This document shows, one piece after another, positions 21,007 to 32,149 of a DNA stretch of 64,000 nucleotides. A model generated the notes under the pieces. The model was not told where the DNA came from. It did no database searches and was given only the letters and a program-made list of their open reading frames with translations. The stretch covers positions 620,001 to 684,000 of the forward strand of contig NZ_LMDA01000001.1 of the NCBI RefSeq assembly GCF_001424985.1, given 5' to 3'. A program made the position numbers and the translations under genes. How positions within the stretch are numbered: the stretch's first letter is position 1; every line of letters begins with the position of its first letter. This DNA comes from Rhizobium sp. Root1212. GTDB taxonomy: Bacteria > Pseudomonadota > Alphaproteobacteria > Rhizobiales > Rhizobiaceae.

Positions 21007-21528
21007 ATGGTCCGGTTGAGCATGCACATCAGGATAGCCCTTCCCCGAGACGCCGCGGCAGTCACGGAACTGCTGCTGCGGACATATCCCGCCTTGATGG
21101 CGTCGTCCTATGATGCCGAGCTTCTTGCCGGCGCGCTTCCGGTGATGACGAGGGCAAACCCTGAACTGCTGGCTTCCGGCAAATACTGTGTCGCCGAAGA
21201 TGCCGGACGTCTCGTCGGCTGCGGCGGCTGGAGCCTTGATCAACCCGGCTCCGGCAAGATCGAGGCAGGGCTTTCCCATCTGCGCCATTTTGCGACAGAC
21301 CCCGATATGACCCGCAGGGGCATCGGGCGCTCTATTATCCTGCGCTGCGCCGTGGATGCCGCAAAGTACGGCACCACACGCTTTCAGGCCTTCGCCGGAC
21401 TGAATGCCGAACCTTTCTATCGAAGCCTTGGCCTTGAACGGCTGGCCGTATTCGAGCTTGCGATGGGACCGACCGCCAAACTTCCTGCCGTTCTGATGGA
21501 AGGACCACTTCCGTCTCAGGCGCGCTGA
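21007..21528 (+). CDS. GNAT family N-acetyltransferase
   Basis: This 173-residue protein has the GNAT fold: an N-terminal IRIALPRDAAAVTELLL strand-helix, the central VAEDAGRLVGCGGW strands, and the acetyl-CoA loop region DPDMTRRGIGRSII (R-x-x-G-x-G/A type). The C-terminal AEPFYRSLGL is the typical N-x-x-x-x-F-Y-x-x-x-G-F motif. The substrate is unknown. An ATG at 21022 (MHIRIA) is an equally good start. It lies alone between tRNA-Gln and the kdp operon. Confidence 0.85.
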   Translation: MVRLSMHIRIALPRDAAAVTELLLRTYPALMASSYDAELLAGALPVMTRANPELLASGKYCVAEDAGRLVGCGGWSLDQPGSGKIEAGLSHLRHFATDPDMTRRGIGRSIILRCAVDAAKYGTTRFQAFAGLNAEPFYRSLGLERLAVFELAMGPTAKLPAVLMEGPLPSQAR

Positions 21529-21650
21529 TCGTCGAAGACGCGGCCTTTCACGCATCCTTATGTTTTCCTTATGCCCGTCTTGCGCCTTCGCAATCGAAAC
21601 CTGACCACGGCCGCCCCTAATTAGCTCCTGTCAAACAGGAGACACGGAAC

Positions 21651-21734
21651 ATGTCCGATTTCATCTTTCTGGCGCTGGGCTGCGCCACGCTTCTCGTGCT
21701 GGCGCTCTATGCCCGCGCCCTCGACCGGCTGTGA
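21651..21734 (+). CDS. 27-residue membrane peptide upstream of kdpF
   Basis: This short frame starts with ATG after an AGGAG at 21637-21641 and encodes one hydrophobic helix, beginning MSDFIFLALG and ending ALYARALDRL. It ends 8 bp before kdpF, in the operon leader. The peptide has the size and topology of KdpF but not its sequence, so it may be an accessory subunit or a leader peptide. Similar extra peptides occur before kdpF in other proteobacteria, as far as I recall. Confidence 0.6.
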   Translation: MSDFIFLALGCATLLVLALYARALDRL

Positions 21735-21742
21735 GGCGAGCC

Positions 21743-21829
21743 ATGCTTGAGCCCCTTCTCGGTCTTCTCGTCGCCATCGGCCTTGGCGTCTATCTCGTGG
21801 TGACGCTTTTGCGGCCCGAGCGTTTCTGA
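21743..21829 (+). CDS. kdpF: K+-transporting ATPase subunit KdpF
   Basis: This 28-residue single-span peptide starts MLEPLLGLLVAIG and ends with the KdpF hallmark LLRPERF. KdpF stabilises the KdpABC complex in the inner membrane. It is 18 bp before kdpA. It is too short for most gene finders but the signature is unmistakable. Confidence 0.9.
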   Translation: MLEPLLGLLVAIGLGVYLVVTLLRPERF

Positions 21830-21847
21830 TCCATCGGAGTATCCTCC

Positions 21848-23557
21848 ATGACCCTTATCGGATGGCTGCAGATCGGCCTCCTTTTTCTCACCGTGCTCAT
21901 CGTCATCAAGCCGCTCGGCCTATACATGGCCAAGGTCTTTGGCGGCGAACGCACATTCCTCTCTCCCGTACTCGGACCCGTCGAGCGCGGGTTTTATCGT
22001 GCTGCGGGCATCGATCCCGACAGGGAACAGGGATGGCTCTCCTATACGCTGGCCATGCTCACCTTCTCGGTCGCGGGCTTCGTCGCGCTCTATGCGACGC
22101 TGAGGCTGCAGGGCATCCTGCCGTTCAATCCGCAGGGCTTTGCCGCGGTCCCTTCCGATCTCGCCTTCAACACCGCCGTCTCCTTCGTCACCAACACCAA
22201 CTGGCAGAACTATGCCGGCGAGACGACGATGAGCCATTTCAGCCAGATGGCCGGGCTGACCGTACAGAATTTCCTGTCAGCTGCGACCGGCATGGCGCTC
22301 GCCGCCGCGTTTACCCGCGCGCTTGCCCGCTCGAAGGTTTCGACGCTCGGCAATTTCTGGGTCGATATGGTCAGGGCGACGCTGTTCGTGCTTTTGCCGA
22401 TGGCCATTGTCGTGGCGCTTGCCTCCGTCGCCATGGGCCTGCCGCAGACGCTTGCACCGTCCGTCACGGCGACGACGTTGGAAGGCGCGCAGCAGGTGAT
22501 CTCGCTCGGCCCGGTCGCGAGCCAGGAAGCCATCAAGCAGCTCGGCACCAATGGCGGCGGCTTCTTCAACGTCAATGCCGCGCATCCGTTTGAAAACCCG
22601 ACCGCTTTTGCAAACTATCTCAATATTTTCGCCATGCTGTCGATCTCGGCGGCGATGGTCTACGCCTTCGGCCAGATGGTCGGCAGCCGCAGGCAGGGCT
22701 GGGCGCTTCTCGCGGCCATGGCTGTACTATTGATTAGCGGCGTCGCCGTTGTTTACTGGGCGGAAGCACAGGGCAATCCGATCCTGACCGCCCTTGGCGT
22801 CGATCCGGCGCTCGGCAATATGGAAGGCAAGGAAGTACGCTTCGGGCAGGCGATGACGGCGCTTTATGCCGCTGTTACAACCGGCCTTTCCGATGGCGGC
22901 GTCAATGGCATGCACGGCTCGTTTACCGGGCTCGGCGGCCTTGTGCCGATGTTCCTGATCCAGCTCGGCGAGGTTCTGCCGGGCGGTGTCGGCTCCGGGC
23001 TTTATGGCATGCTGGTGTTTGCGTTGCTTTCCGTCTTCGTGGCGGGACTGATGGTCGGCCGTACACCGGAATTCCTCGGCAAGAAGATCGAGGGTCGCGA
23101 GATGAAATACGCGATGCTGGCGGTGCTGATCCTGCCGCTCGTCATTCTCGGTTTTACAGCCGTCTCGGCCATGCTGCCCTTTGCCGTCGCAAGTATCGGC
23201 ACATCAGGTCCGCACGGTTTCTCCGAAATCCTCTATGCCTATACCTCGGCGGCCGGCAACAACGGCTCGGCCTTCGGCGGCCTGTCGGGCAATACCGTCT
23301 GGTACAACACGACGCTCGGCATTGCGATGCTGCTTGGCCGCTTCGCCTATGTCGTGCCGGTCATGGCGATGGCCGGTTCGCTTGCCCGCAAGGTCAAGTC
23401 GCCCGCTTCCGCCGGCACGTTCCCGACCGATGGCCCGCTGTTCGTCGGCCTGCTGATCGGCATCATCCTGATCCTCGGCGGGCTGCAGTTCTTCCCGGCG
23501 CTCGCCCTTGGCCCCATCGTCGAACATCTCGCGATGCTTGCCGGCCAGACTTTCTAA
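21848..23557 (+). CDS. kdpA: K+-transporting ATPase subunit KdpA
   Basis: KdpA is the potassium channel-like subunit of the high-affinity KdpFABC pump. The 569-residue protein has about 10 membrane spans and the four degenerate selectivity-filter segments of the potassium transporter superfamily, seen at [34 protein letters not shown] and [10 protein letters not shown]. Length is normal for the family. It is followed by kdpB after 10 bp. Expression should be induced by potassium limitation through KdpDE encoded at the end of the operon. Confidence 0.97.
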   Translation: MTLIGWLQIGLLFLTVLIVIKPLGLYMAKVFGGERTFLSPVLGPVERGFYRAAGIDPDREQGWLSYTLAMLTFSVAGFVALYATLRLQGILPFNPQGFAAVPSDLAFNTAVSFVTNTNWQNYAGETTMSHFSQMAGLTVQNFLSAATGMALAAAFTRALARSKVSTLGNFWVDMVRATLFVLLPMAIVVALASVAMGLPQTLAPSVTATTLEGAQQVISLGPVASQEAIKQLGTNGGGFFNVNAAHPFENPTAFANYLNIFAMLSISAAMVYAFGQMVGSRRQGWALLAAMAVLLISGVAVVYWAEAQGNPILTALGVDPALGNMEGKEVRFGQAMTALYAAVTTGLSDGGVNGMHGSFTGLGGLVPMFLIQLGEVLPGGVGSGLYGMLVFALLSVFVAGLMVGRTPEFLGKKIEGREMKYAMLAVLILPLVILGFTAVSAMLPFAVASIGTSGPHGFSEILYAYTSAAGNNGSAFGGLSGNTVWYNTTLGIAMLLGRFAYVVPVMAMAGSLARKVKSPASAGTFPTDGPLFVGLLIGIILILGGLQFFPALALGPIVEHLAMLAGQTF

Positions 23558-23567
23558 AGGAAATATC

Positions 23568-25604
<2,037 letters not shown>

Positions 25605-25606
25605 CC

Positions 25607-26176
25607 ATGCTCAACCATCTTCGCCCCGCTATCGTCCTGACGCTTGCCATGACAGCGCTCACCGGCCTCGGCTATCCGCTCGCCATCACCGGGATTGCCG
25701 AGGCCGTGATGCCGGCACAAGCAAGCGGCAGCCTGATCGAAAAGGACGGGACCGTGATCGGCTCCAGCCTCATCGGCCAGAATTTCACCAGCGACCGCTA
25801 CTTCTGGCCGCGCCCTTCGGCCACCGGTCCCGATCCCTACAATGCCGCCGCCTCATCCGGCTCCAACCTCGGCACGACCTCGGTGAAGCTCAAGGACAGG
25901 GTTGCGGCCGATATCGAGCGGCTGAAGGCGGCGGGCATCGCGGCGCCCGTTCCCGCGGATGCGGCGACGGCCTCCGGCTCGGGGCTCGATCCGCATATCT
26001 CGCCGGATTTCGCCCGCGCGCAGATTGCCCGCGTCGCCAAGGCGCGGGGGTTGAACGAGACCGATCTCGCCAACCTCGTCGAACAGAAAATCGAGGGCCG
26101 TGCGCTCGGTTTCATCGGCGAGCCGCGCGTGAACGTGCTAGAGCTGAACCTTGCACTGGATGCCTCGAAGACGTGA
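25607..26176 (+). CDS. kdpC: K+-transporting ATPase subunit KdpC
   Basis: KdpC is the chaperone-like subunit with one N-terminal membrane helix ([21 protein letters not shown]) and a periplasmic domain. The conserved [30 protein letters not shown]... pattern is present, ending in the family's [11 protein letters not shown] strand. The 189-residue length is normal. It is 2 bp from kdpB, and its stop overlaps a GTG that could start kdpD. Confidence 0.96.
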   Translation: MLNHLRPAIVLTLAMTALTGLGYPLAITGIAEAVMPAQASGSLIEKDGTVIGSSLIGQNFTSDRYFWPRPSATGPDPYNAAASSGSNLGTTSVKLKDRVAADIERLKAAGIAAPVPADAATASGSGLDPHISPDFARAQIARVAKARGLNETDLANLVEQKIEGRALGFIGEPRVNVLELNLALDASKT

Positions 26177-26184
26177 GAAACTGC

Positions 26185-28863
26185 ATGGCGGACGAACCCC
26201 GCGACGCCAACCGGCGGCCAGACCCGGACGCATTGCTTGCCCTGGCGGATAAGGACCGCCGGGGCAAGCTGACCGTTTTTCTGGGTGCCGCACCCGGCGT
26301 CGGCAAGACCTATGCGATGCTGTCGCGCGCCCGCCGGCTGAAGAGCGACGGCGTCGATATCGTCGTCGGGCTGGTCGAAACCCATGGCCGTGGCGAGACG
26401 GCCGCCCTGCTGGAAGGGCTCGAAGCCCTGCCGCGCATCCGTGTCGCCCATCGCGGCCGCATGCTGGAGGAATTCGATCTCGATGCGGCGCTGGCGCGAC
26501 GTCCGCGCATCGTCATCGTCGATGAACTTGCGCACTCCAATGCAGAGGGCTGCCGGCATCCCAAGCGCCATCAGGATATCGAGGAACTGATATCAGCCGG
26601 CATCGATGTCTGGACCGCGCTTAATATCCAGCATCTGGAAAGCCAGGCCGATCTCGTCGCCCAGATCACCGGCGTCACCGTGCGCGAGCGGGTGCCGGAT
26701 GTGGTGCTGAACCGGGCCGACGAGGTGCTGCTGGTCGATCTGCCGCCGACAGAGCTTATCGAGCGGCTGAAGGAGGGCAAGGTTTATCTGCCGGATAGCG
26801 CCAGCCGCGCGGTGGATCGTTTCTTCCGCCTCGGCAACCTGACGGCGCTGCGGGAGTTGGCGCTGAGGCGCACCGCCGATCGGGTCGATGATCAGGTGGT
26901 CGATTATCTCAGGCAGAATGCCATCGAGGGCGTTTGGGCGACGGGCGAACGGCTGTTGGTCTGCGTCGGGGCGGATGAGCTTTCGGAAAAGGTCGTGCGG
27001 GTGGCGAGCCGGCTGGCGACCGGGCTCAATGCATCGTGGACGGTGGTTTCCATCGAGCGCGCCGACCGGGAAGCGCAGACGAAGGACGGCATCGGCCGGC
27101 TCGACCAGATCTTTCGCCTCGCCGAACAACTGGGCGCGGAGACGCGGCGGATCATCGGCAATGATTTCGTCGAAGAAATCCTGAAGCTTGCCCGGCGCGA
27201 GCATGTCACCCAGATCGTCATCGGGGCGGAACAGCGTACCCGGTTCTTCTCGCCGTCACTGGCGGATGCGCTTGCGCGGCGTGCGCGGGGCCTCGGCGTG
27301 CATCTCGTCACGCCGGACGAAAAGCAGGAAAAGCCGAAAATTCCGTTCTTTCCCGCACCGTCGCTGCGGCGCCTGCCGGAGGCCGTGGCGGTCGCGGTTG
27401 GCCTTGTCACTGTGACCGCCCTTCTCGGTATCGGCATCAACGTCTTCGTGCGGCTGCCGAATATTTCGCTGCTGTTCCTGCTGGCGGTGCTGGGGGCGGC
27501 GGTGGCGTCCGGCTATCTCTCGGCGCTTCTGGCCGTAGTGCTCTCGGCGCTGTGCTACAATTTCTTCTTCATCGAGCCGCACTACACCTTCACCATCGCC
27601 GCACCCCACGAGGTTTTCGCGCTGATCGTCTTCCTGGCGGTGGCGCTGTTTGCCGGGGGCTTTGCCTCGCGTATCCGCGAACAGGCGAAGATCGCCCGCA
27701 TCCGCGCCAGCGCCCTGCAGGGCCTCTATGATTTCTCGCGAAAACTGTCGGGCACGGAGAAGGCCGAAGACGCGATCTGGGCGACGGTTTCGCAATTGCA
27801 GGCGAGTCTCCGGCGCAATGTCGTGCTGCTCGTGCCGCGCGACGGCGAACTCACCGTTGCCGCAGCATGGCCGCCGGATACCGAGCTTGATGTCGCCGAT
27901 CTCGCCGCAGCGCGCTGGGCCAACGACAAGCAGGAGCGCGCGGGATACGGCACCGGCACGCTGCCAAACAGCCGCTTCGAATTCCGCCCGCTGCTCAGCC
28001 CCCATGGCGCTGTCGGCGTCTGCGGCATCGAGCAGACGCTGGACCGGCTCGATACCAATGACGAGCGTGCACTATCCGCCATCCTCGACCAGACGGCGAT
28101 CGCCATGGATCGCGCGCGGCTTTCGGAAGCAAGCGTCGCGCAGGCCGCGCGGCTGGAGGGTGAGCGCTATCGCGAGGCCCTGCTCTCCTCCATCTCGCAT
28201 GATCTAAAGACGCCGCTTGCCACCATCACCGGCGCCGTCACCAGCCTGCGCGAGCTAGGCGACAAGATGAGCCCGGAAAGCCGCGACGATCTTTTGCAAT
28301 CGATCGAGGAGGAAGGCAGCCGTATGAGCCGCTTCGTCGCCAACCTGCTCGACATGACCCGCATTGAGGCCGGCACAATCCAGCCGAAACGCGACTGGGT
28401 GGACGTGGCCGATACGGTGCAGATGGCCGTGGAGCGGGCGCGAAAATATTTCCCGGACCGGATGATCGAGACCAGCATTGCGCAAGGCTTGCCGCTGGTG
28501 GCGGGCGATGGCGTGCTCCTGGGGCAGGTGTTGTTCAATCTGCTCGACAATGCCGTGAAATATGGCGGGCAGGAGCCGATCCAGGTCTTTGCCCGGCCGG
28601 ATGGCTCCGATGTGGTGATTTCGGTGACCGATCTCGGGCGCGGCATTCCGCCTGAAGACCTCGACCGCGTGTTCGAAAAGTTCTATCGCCGCGGCAAGAG
28701 CGATGGCCGCGCCGCCGGCACCGGTCTTGGCCTGTCGATCGCCCGCGGCTTCATCGAAGCGATGGGCGGGCGCATCCATGCCGAAAGCCCGGCCGTCAAG
28801 AAGAGAGGAACCCGCATCGTGATCCGCCTGCCATCGAGCGCCAAACCGGAGGCCCGGCCATGA
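26185..28863 (+). CDS. kdpD: Sensor histidine kinase KdpD
   Basis: KdpD senses potassium limitation and phosphorylates KdpE. The 892-residue protein has an N-terminal KdpD domain with P-loop GAAPGVGKT at residues 34-42, a Usp-like domain, four clustered membrane helices (DUF4118), a GAF-like region, and a HisKA/HATPase core with H-box SSISHDLKTPL, N-box LFNLLDNAVKY and GLGLSIARGF. ATG at 26185 is used; GTG at 26173 overlaps the kdpC stop and would add four residues and couple translation. The frame continues far upstream, but that part overlaps kdpC and is noncoding in this frame. Confidence 0.95.
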   Translation: MADEPRDANRRPDPDALLALADKDRRGKLTVFLGAAPGVGKTYAMLSRARRLKSDGVDIVVGLVETHGRGETAALLEGLEALPRIRVAHRGRMLEEFDLDAALARRPRIVIVDELAHSNAEGCRHPKRHQDIEELISAGIDVWTALNIQHLESQADLVAQITGVTVRERVPDVVLNRADEVLLVDLPPTELIERLKEGKVYLPDSASRAVDRFFRLGNLTALRELALRRTADRVDDQVVDYLRQNAIEGVWATGERLLVCVGADELSEKVVRVASRLATGLNASWTVVSIERADREAQTKDGIGRLDQIFRLAEQLGAETRRIIGNDFVEEILKLARREHVTQIVIGAEQRTRFFSPSLADALARRARGLGVHLVTPDEKQEKPKIPFFPAPSLRRLPEAVAVAVGLVTVTALLGIGINVFVRLPNISLLFLLAVLGAAVASGYLSALLAVVLSALCYNFFFIEPHYTFTIAAPHEVFALIVFLAVALFAGGFASRIREQAKIARIRASALQGLYDFSRKLSGTEKAEDAIWATVSQLQASLRRNVVLLVPRDGELTVAAAWPPDTELDVADLAAARWANDKQERAGYGTGTLPNSRFEFRPLLSPHGAVGVCGIEQTLDRLDTNDERALSAILDQTAIAMDRARLSEASVAQAARLEGERYREALLSSISHDLKTPLATITGAVTSLRELGDKMSPESRDDLLQSIEEEGSRMSRFVANLLDMTRIEAGTIQPKRDWVDVADTVQMAVERARKYFPDRMIETSIAQGLPLVAGDGVLLGQVLFNLLDNAVKYGGQEPIQVFARPDGSDVVISVTDLGRGIPPEDLDRVFEKFYRRGKSDGRAAGTGLGLSIARGFIEAMGGRIHAESPAVKKRGTRIVIRLPSSAKPEARP

Positions 28864-29552
28864 TGCTGGCCCGTATCCTCGTCGTCGATGACGAGCCGCA
28901 GATCCAGCGTTTCCTGAAACCGGCGCTTGCCGCTGCCGGCTATGAGGTGGTGGAGGCCATGAATGGCGCGGACGCACTGAAGGCGGTGGCGACCGTCGCG
29001 CCCGATCTCGTCATCCTCGACCTCGGCCTGCCGGATATGGACGGCAAGGATGTGATCGCGAGCCTGCGCGGCTGGTCGGATATCCCGATCGTCATCCTGT
29101 CGGCCCGCGACCGCGAGAGCGAGAAGATCGCCGCCCTCGACCTCGGCGCCGACGATTACGTCGAAAAACCCTTCGGCATCGGCGAACTCACCGCCCGCAT
29201 CCGCACGGCACTACGCCATCGCGGCAAGACAGAGGCGACGACGACGAGTTATGAGACCGACGGCCTCGTCATCGACACGGTGCGGCGGCTGGTGTCGCGT
29301 GACGGAGAGCCGATCCGGCTGACGCCAAAGGAATACGATCTTTTGCTGCTGCTTGCCCGCCATGCCGGCCGCGTCGTCACTCACCGCACGTTGCTCACCT
29401 CCGTCTGGGGGCCGGCGCATGGGGAGGACCTGCATTATCTCAGGGTCTTCATCGGGCAGGTGCGCCAGAAGGTCGAGCGCGACCCGACCCATCCGGTGAT
29501 CCTGCGCACGGAGCCAGGTGTCGGATACCGCTTCGTTTCCGAGGGCGAATAA
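28860..29552 (+). CDS. kdpE: Response regulator KdpE
   Basis: KdpE is an OmpR-type regulator that activates kdpFABC transcription. The 230-residue protein has a receiver domain (DDEP acidic pair, phosphoacceptor in LVILDLGLPDMDG, Lys in YVEKPF) and a C-terminal winged helix with LTPKEYDLLLLLARHAGRVVTH and PGVGYRF. The ATG overlaps the kdpD stop by four bases. It is the last gene of the operon; the stress-island promoter at 29572 begins 20 bp after the stop. Confidence 0.96.
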   Translation: MMLARILVVDDEPQIQRFLKPALAAAGYEVVEAMNGADALKAVATVAPDLVILDLGLPDMDGKDVIASLRGWSDIPIVILSARDRESEKIAALDLGADDYVEKPFGIGELTARIRTALRHRGKTEATTTSYETDGLVIDTVRRLVSRDGEPIRLTPKEYDLLLLLARHAGRVVTHRTLLTSVWGPAHGEDLHYLRVFIGQVRQKVERDPTHPVILRTEPGVGYRFVSEGE

Positions 29553-29571
29553 CCGCCTTTCCGGCCACAGC

Positions 29572-29596
29572 GGAACTTTATCAGCCGTTCGGCGTT
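29572..29596 (+). promoter_or_regulatory. EcfG-type (general stress) promoter 1
   Basis: GGAAC-N16-CGTT exact. The -10 CGTT ends 52 bp before the start of the 158-residue membrane protein gene at 29649. The match is to the alphaproteobacterial EcfG/RpoE2 consensus GGAAC-N16/17-CGTT. Confidence 0.8.
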
Positions 29597-29648
29597 CCTT
29601 TCCCAGTCGACTGTCCCCGCAAGAGATCAGCTTCGAAAGGATACTTCC

Positions 29649-30125
29649 ATGAACCAACGTTTCGATCCGAATGACAGCCGCCCCATCAACCCGGCCACCT
29701 GGCCGAGCGAGCAGGCTTCCCAGCGCATCGACCCAACGACTGGTGCTCCCGTCACCGATCCGCTCGCCGCAGATCGCCAGCGCGACATCAACATCAACAA
29801 TGCAGCCGTCGATGCGCCGCGGGAGAGCCGCAGCATGTGGCCGCTTTTGATCGTACTGCTTGCCGGCGTCGTTCTTGCCCTGCTCTTCTGGCTGCCGGGC
29901 GAACAGGCCAGCAACACAGCAACACCGCCGGCAACGGAACAGACCACCACGACGCCGCCGGCCGATAACAATACGATGGCACCGGCCGACAACAATGCGA
30001 CCGCGCCGGCAACCACGACGCCGGATACGACAACCGGCACCCAGCCTGCCCCGGCTACCAGCACCGACCAGCAGCCGGCAACCGGCACTACGCCGCAGGC
30101 CACCCAGCCGGCTCCGCAGAACTAA
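29649..30125 (+). CDS. Hypothetical single-span protein with Thr/Pro-rich C-terminal tail
   Basis: I do not recognise a named family. The 158-residue protein has a 60-residue polar N-terminus (starting MNQRFDPNDSRPINPATWPS), one strong membrane helix (MWPLLIVLLAGVVLALLFWL), then about 75 residues of Thr-, Pro- and Ala-rich low-complexity sequence with NN and TTTPD repeats. This would place a flexible tail outside the inner membrane. The preceding EcfG promoter predicts stress induction, and a strong terminator follows, so it is a single-gene unit. Confidence 0.8.
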   Translation: MNQRFDPNDSRPINPATWPSEQASQRIDPTTGAPVTDPLAADRQRDININNAAVDAPRESRSMWPLLIVLLAGVVLALLFWLPGEQASNTATPPATEQTTTTPPADNNTMAPADNNATAPATTTPDTTTGTQPAPATSTDQQPATGTTPQATQPAPQN

Positions 30126-30162
30126 CCACGGGTGGAGCGGGCGCCCCGCCCGCTGCCTCCAC

Positions 30163-30200
30163 AAAAAACGGAAGCATCCAGCGATGCTTCCGTTTTTTTT
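30163..30200. terminator. Strong Rho-independent terminator
   Basis: AAAAAACGGAAGCATC-cagc-GATGCTTCCGTTTTTTTT: a 10-bp stem with T8 on the plus strand, 37 bp after the stop of the membrane protein gene. Confidence 0.92.
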
Positions 30201-30232
30201 GCATCGAGGGGCCAGGATCTGCCGCCCGTCGC

Positions 30233-30258
30233 GAAACCAAGCATGGCCCGGCTGCGTT
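30233..30258 (+). promoter_or_regulatory. Weak EcfG-like promoter before the BON gene
   Basis: GAAAC-N17-CGTT, one mismatch to the -35 consensus. It lies 32 bp before the BON protein start. It could be a weaker member of the stress promoter set, but I would not rely on it alone. Confidence 0.3.
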
Positions 30259-30290
30259 TATGTCCACAATCCTAGAGACAGGAGACTTCC

Positions 30291-30812
30291 ATGGACAAGA
30301 TCAAACGCCCCCTTCCGCACGATGCCGGCGATGGCGAGCCCACGAGCCGCGAGGCGGATTATCGCGACTACGAGGAGCGCGATATCGATGACGGCTGGCC
30401 CTATGCCGATGCGCAACCCGACCTGGACAGCTCGGCCCGTAACGAAGCCTATGGCGAGACCGACGAAAATTTCGACGAAACCGGCAATCCCGGCTTCGAG
30501 ACCGGCAGCGATGCGGCGATCCGCTCCCGCGGCGGGCCTGATCTGATCAAGGACGATCCCGACCGGGACATTGCCGACGACGTGCTGGAAGAAACCATCA
30601 ACGACAGGCTCGAAGACGCCGACATCGATACCTCCAGCTTCGAAGTGCAGATCGATGAAGGCGTGGTCACGCTGGAAGGCGAAGTCGATACCGCCGAAGA
30701 CCGGCGGCGTGTCGGCATGACGATCCAGCGTGTGGCCGGCGTGCGCAGCGTGCACAACCGGCTGACGCTCCGGGCCGCCGATGCCGGCCTGCCCTCGGAC
30801 TGGGACGAATAA
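30291..30812 (+). CDS. BON domain protein
   Basis: This 173-residue acidic protein has an Asp/Glu-rich N-terminal half (many DxxE clusters, probably disordered) and a C-terminal BON domain: LEETINDRLEDADIDTSSFEVQI, DEGVVTLEGEVDTAEDRRRVGMTI and GVRSVHNRLTL. BON domains are often found in envelope and osmotic-stress proteins such as OsmY. No signal peptide is seen, so it appears cytoplasmic. It is next to the TIGR02587 membrane gene and shares only 4 bp with it, so these genes are likely an operon. SD GGAG precedes the ATG. Confidence 0.88.
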   Translation: MDKIKRPLPHDAGDGEPTSREADYRDYEERDIDDGWPYADAQPDLDSSARNEAYGETDENFDETGNPGFETGSDAAIRSRGGPDLIKDDPDRDIADDVLEETINDRLEDADIDTSSFEVQIDEGVVTLEGEVDTAEDRRRVGMTIQRVAGVRSVHNRLTLRAADAGLPSDWDE

Positions 30813-30816
30813 GGGC

Positions 30817-31677
30817 GTGAAGGCCGGCACCGTAAAAAGCAATGCCAGCGAAGAGGGACGGGACACGGTTCCCGTTCCGGGTCATTTCATCATCGGTCTT
30901 GGCCGCGGTATCGGCGGCGCTCTTCTGTTTGCGCTGCCGATGCAGATGACCATGGAAATGTGGGAACTCGGTTTTTCCATGGATCGATGGCGGCTCGTGC
31001 TGCTTCTGGTGGTGGCGCTGCCGCTTCTGGTCGGTATCGCCCACAAAGTCGGCTTCGAGGAAACCTTCGACTTGAAGGAAGACCTTCGTGACGCTTTCAT
31101 CGCCTATGGGTTGGGCATTCTCACCAGTGCGCTCGTTCTGCTGCTTTTCCGGTTGTTACAGCCGGCCATGCCGGCATCGGAAATTCTGGGCAAGATCGCC
31201 ATTCAGGCCGTGCCCTCCAGCATCGGTGCGCTGCTCGGCCGGAGCCAGCTCGAAAGTGCGCACCAGGACAGCGGCAACGACGATGCGAGCTATGGCGGCG
31301 AGTTGCTGCTGATGGCGGTCGGTGCGCTGTTCCTCAATCTCAACATGGCGCCGACGGAGGAAATGATCCTGATTTCCTACAAGATGACTGACTGGCATGC
31401 GCTCGCGGTTGTCGCGCTCTCGCTCGTGCTGATGCACGGCTTCGTCTATGCCGTCTCCTTCAAGGGCGGACATGAGATCGAACCCGGCACGCCGCAATGG
31501 CACGCCTTCATCCGCTTTACCCTGCCGGGTTACGTGATCGCGTTGCTGATCAGTCTCTATGCGCTCTGGACCTTCGGCCGGCTCGACAATGTCGGCGCCA
31601 CGCCCGCGATCATGGCGATGATCGTGCTCGCCTTCCCCGGCGCTATCGGTGCTGCCGCCGCGCGGCTTATCCTGTGA
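30817..31677 (+). CDS. TIGR02587 family integral membrane protein
   Basis: This 286-residue protein with about seven hydrophobic segments matches a conserved uncharacterised membrane family (TIGR02587, DUF2391-like): GHFIIGLGRGIGGALLFALPM, then the acidic LNMAPTEEMILIS motif in a later helix, and an FGRLDNVG loop. The GTG at 30817 is the likely start; an ATG at 30781 would overlap the BON gene by 32 bases. The next gene, TIGR02588-like, follows after 14 bp, and these two families usually occur as a pair. No function is known. Confidence 0.75.
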   Translation: MKAGTVKSNASEEGRDTVPVPGHFIIGLGRGIGGALLFALPMQMTMEMWELGFSMDRWRLVLLLVVALPLLVGIAHKVGFEETFDLKEDLRDAFIAYGLGILTSALVLLLFRLLQPAMPASEILGKIAIQAVPSSIGALLGRSQLESAHQDSGNDDASYGGELLLMAVGALFLNLNMAPTEEMILISYKMTDWHALAVVALSLVLMHGFVYAVSFKGGHEIEPGTPQWHAFIRFTLPGYVIALLISLYALWTFGRLDNVGATPAIMAMIVLAFPGAIGAAAARLIL

Positions 31678-31691
31678 CAGAAAGGACGACG

Positions 31692-32114
31692 ATGCCTGAC
31701 GATACCGGCTCCGCAAAGCCTTCTCGCAAGCCCCTGGGGCGTAAAGCCCATTGGCTCGAATGGGCGACCGGCCTTGTCTCTGCCGCGCTGGTGCTGACGA
31801 TGGTTGGCTGGCTTGCCTGGCAGGCGGCCGGCGAAGAGGACGGCAAGCCGGAACTTGTTGTGCAGGCCGGCACATTCGAAAGCACCGAAGGCGGCCACCG
31901 CATCGCCTTCACTATCGTCAATCGCGGGCAACGGACAGCGGCGGCGGTGCCGGTGACGGCTCGGCTCTATGACCAGGACCGGCTGGTCGAGGAGCGCGAA
32001 GTCACGCTCGATTACGTGCCGGCCCTCTCCAGCACATCCGGCGCGCTGCTGTTCGGCACCGATCCGGGAACATACCGGCTGGATATCCGCGCCTCCGGCT
32101 ACGAAGACCCGTAA
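31692..32114 (+). CDS. TIGR02588 family protein
   Basis: This 140-residue protein has a basic N-terminus, one membrane helix (WATGLVSAALVLTMVGWLAW) and an exported immunoglobulin-like beta domain: HRIAFTIVNRGQRTAAAVPVTARLYDQ. The ATG follows AAAGGAC. It is the usual partner of the preceding TIGR02587 membrane protein, and together they may form a small membrane complex of unknown role. The stress context of the region is the only hint of function. Confidence 0.72.
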   Translation: MPDDTGSAKPSRKPLGRKAHWLEWATGLVSAALVLTMVGWLAWQAAGEEDGKPELVVQAGTFESTEGGHRIAFTIVNRGQRTAAAVPVTARLYDQDRLVEEREVTLDYVPALSSTSGALLFGTDPGTYRLDIRASGYEDP

Positions 32115-32149
32115 GACCGATCGGCATTCAAGCCGACCGGTCTCATGTC

